Shown here in pieces: positions 31,510-32,806 of a stretch of DNA of 32,806 bases. Within the stretch, counting starts at the first letter, position 1; the number at the start of each line of letters is the position of its first letter. The DNA comes from Armatimonadota bacterium (GTDB lineage Bacteria > Armatimonadota > Fimbriimonadia > Fimbriimonadales > Fimbriimonadaceae), in NCBI GenBank assembly GCA_018268255.1, contig JAFDWX010000002.1, positions 242,859 through 275,664 of the forward strand, written 5' to 3'. The notes under the pieces were generated by a model that saw only the letters and a program-made list of their open reading frames with translations, was not told where the DNA came from and made no database searches. The position numbers were made by a program, and so were the translations under genes.

Positions 31510-32806
31510 CGGCGACGACCAGTAAGGCCACCTAACAATCCGCCAAGAACTCCACGGATTAAGTTGCGACCGAGTTGAGAGGAAGCCGCACGCGCAAAAC
31601 TCTTCACCGCGGATTCGACCACTGAATCACTGCGCCTGGCTGCTGGCTTGCGCTCAGGCTCTCGCTCCTGAATTTCTTCCTGCTGGGCGGCCGCTTGATC
31701 TGCTCTCGCTTTGAGAGTCTCGAAGGCCGATTCACGGTCCACCATCGTGTCGTACTTACCAGAAACTGGGCTGGAATTGATGGCAGCGCGTCTCTCTTCG
31801 GGCGTTGCGGGTCCGACCCGGCTTGCGGGAGGAGCGATCAAAGTCCGATCAACAACGGTTGGAGTTCCTTTGGCATCCAGAACTGAAACGAGAGCTTCTC
31901 CGACAGCCAACTGAGTAATTGCAGTTTCCGTGTCGAAATTGGGGTTGACTCGAAACGTCTCAGCGGCGGACTTGACTGCTTTCTGATCGCGAGGCGTGAA
32001 GGCTCTCAAGGCGTGTTGGACGCGATTGCCCAACTGTCCAAGAACGGTGTCGGGAATATCGATCGGGTTCTGTGTGATGAAGTAGACGCCAACACCTTTG
32101 GATCGAATCAACCGAACCACCTGCTCGATTTTTTCAACCAGCGCAGTAGGTGCATCGTTGAAGAGCAGGTGCGCCTCATCAAAGAAGAATGCAAGCTTGG
32201 GCTTTTCCAAATCACCAACCTCTGGGAGCAGTTCGAAGAGCTCACTGAGCAACCAAAGGAGGAAAGTCGCATACAGGCGAGGGCTTTGGAACAGCTTGTC
32301 GGAAGCCAGGATATTGACGTACCCAATCCCATCACTGGAAGTGCGCATTAGGTCCTGCAGGTCCATTGCAGGCTCGCCGAAGAAACTCTCGGCTCCTTGC
32401 TGCTCCAACACCAGCAGGTTGCGTTGGATCGTTCCGACAGTGGCGCTGGAGATATTCCCGTAGGTTTGGGTCAGCTCCTGTGCGTGCTCCGCCACAAAGG
32501 TCAACATAGAGCGGAGATCCTTGAGGTCCAGCAGCAATAGGCCGTTGTCGTCGGCCACCTTGAAAGCCACGTTGAGCACGCCTTCTTGGACATCGTTGAG
32601 GTCCATCAAGCGCGACAGCAGCAGAGGACCCATTTCACTGATCGTCGCCCGAACGGGATGGCCCTGGTCGCCAAAGACATCCCAGAAGATCACGGGCATG
32701 GCTCGGTGCCCGTAGTTGGTCAACCCGATCTCTTGCGCTCGGCGTTCAAAGACTTCTTTACCGCCCCCAGGCTGTGACATCCCGCTGAGGTCGCCCTTGA
32801 CGTCGG
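31506..32806 (-). CDS. HerA/FtsK-type ATPase, DUF853 family (YjgR-like), 5' end cut by window
   Basis: The reading frame continues to the window edge; the ATG at 32780 is internal because the upstream residues DVKGDLSG form the family motif [13 protein letters not shown]. The N-terminus with the Walker A loop lies outside the window. Visible are the Walker B strand [12 protein letters not shown], the sensor-type [35 protein letters not shown], the RMSxx-like SAAETFR, and a C-terminal low-complexity tail rich in Glu/Ala then Gly/Leu/Arg (GVLGGLLGG). DUF853 proteins are HerA-like helicases/NTPases of poorly known role. The stop overlaps the mnmG stop by three bases. Confidence 0.9.
   Translation of the reverse strand, partial: DVKGDLSGMSQPGGGKEVFERRAQEIGLTNYGHRAMPVIFWDVFGDQGHPVRATISEMGPLLLSRLMDLNDVQEGVLNVAFKVADDNGLLLLDLKDLRSMLTFVAEHAQELTQTYGNISSATVGTIQRNLLVLEQQGAESFFGEPAMDLQDLMRTSSDGIGYVNILASDKLFQSPRLYATFLLWLLSELFELLPEVGDLEKPKLAFFFDEAHLLFNDAPTALVEKIEQVVRLIRSKGVGVYFITQNPIDIPDTVLGQLGNRVQHALRAFTPRDQKAVKSAAETFRVNPNFDTETAITQLAVGEALVSVLDAKGTPTVVDRTLIAPPASRVGPATPEERRAAINSSPVSGKYDTMVDRESAFETLKARADQAAAQQEEIQEREPERKPAARRSDSVVESAVKSFARAASSQLGRNLIRGVLGGLLGGLTGRRR

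Overview
The window reads as a chromosomal segment of a free-living heterotroph, most likely from Armatimonadota (Fimbriimonas-like). This placement is an inference from gene content, not from a marker phylogeny. It rests on a secreted protein with a C-terminal two-EF-hand dockerin preceded by a 'LGDWLGSPEGK'-type domain, a PEP-CTERM exported protein, a golvesin-like domain on a secreted amidase, a DUF1385 protein, and moderate-GC DNA with short intergenic gaps. No phage, insertion sequence, integron or CRISPR array was seen.

Layout. 1-43: 5' part of an initiator tRNA (minus). 186-1771: secreted zinc amidase and a 64-residue unknown (minus). 1907-4548: DUF1385 membrane protein, methyltransferase and MsrA (plus). 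4572-5345: GNAT-DUF2087 protein (minus). 5412-7048: etfB-etfA (plus). 7214-10904: redoxin, stand-alone DsbD-N domain protein and a HCDH-ECH beta-oxidation fusion (minus). 10989-12235: infC-rpmI-rplT with an unusual start region (plus). 12289-13260: ArsR-HTH/cobalamin-binding regulator (minus), divergent from an acyl-CoA dehydrogenase and followed by a secreted unknown (plus). 15705-19259: dockerin protein and PEP-CTERM protein (minus). 19524-19598: tRNA-Thr(CGU). 19713-22992: GH78 rhamnosidase and an SRPBCC protein (plus). 22973-25383: copper ATPase and chaperone (minus). 25646-27157: membrane-anchored seven-heme cytochrome c (plus). 27221-28786: Ro/TROVE protein (minus), with a tRNA-like Y RNA candidate just upstream. 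29611-31509: mnmG (plus). 31506-end: HerA/DUF853 ATPase, truncated by the window (minus).

Functional themes. ETF, acyl-CoA dehydrogenase and the HCDH-ECH fusion cover the central reactions of fatty-acid beta-oxidation, and a B12-sensing repressor-like protein faces the dehydrogenase. Copper export, MsrA, redoxin and DsbD-N suggest envelope redox and metal defence. The amidase, dockerin protein, PEP-CTERM protein and rhamnosidase point to surface biology and polysaccharide use.

The two strongest non-routine observations are these. (1) Next to the Ro (Rsr) gene is an RNA of about 124 nt whose sequence folds as a circularly permuted tRNA: T-arm, acceptor strand, cap loop, acceptor strand, D-arm, closed by a long stem. 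This is the architecture of bacterial Y RNAs. (2) infC has no AUG/GUG/UUG start compatible with its conserved N-terminus. It appears to start at AUA behind a perfect Shine-Dalgarno, and the stop codon of a 12-codon, probably leaderless upstream ORF overlaps that AUA (AUAA).
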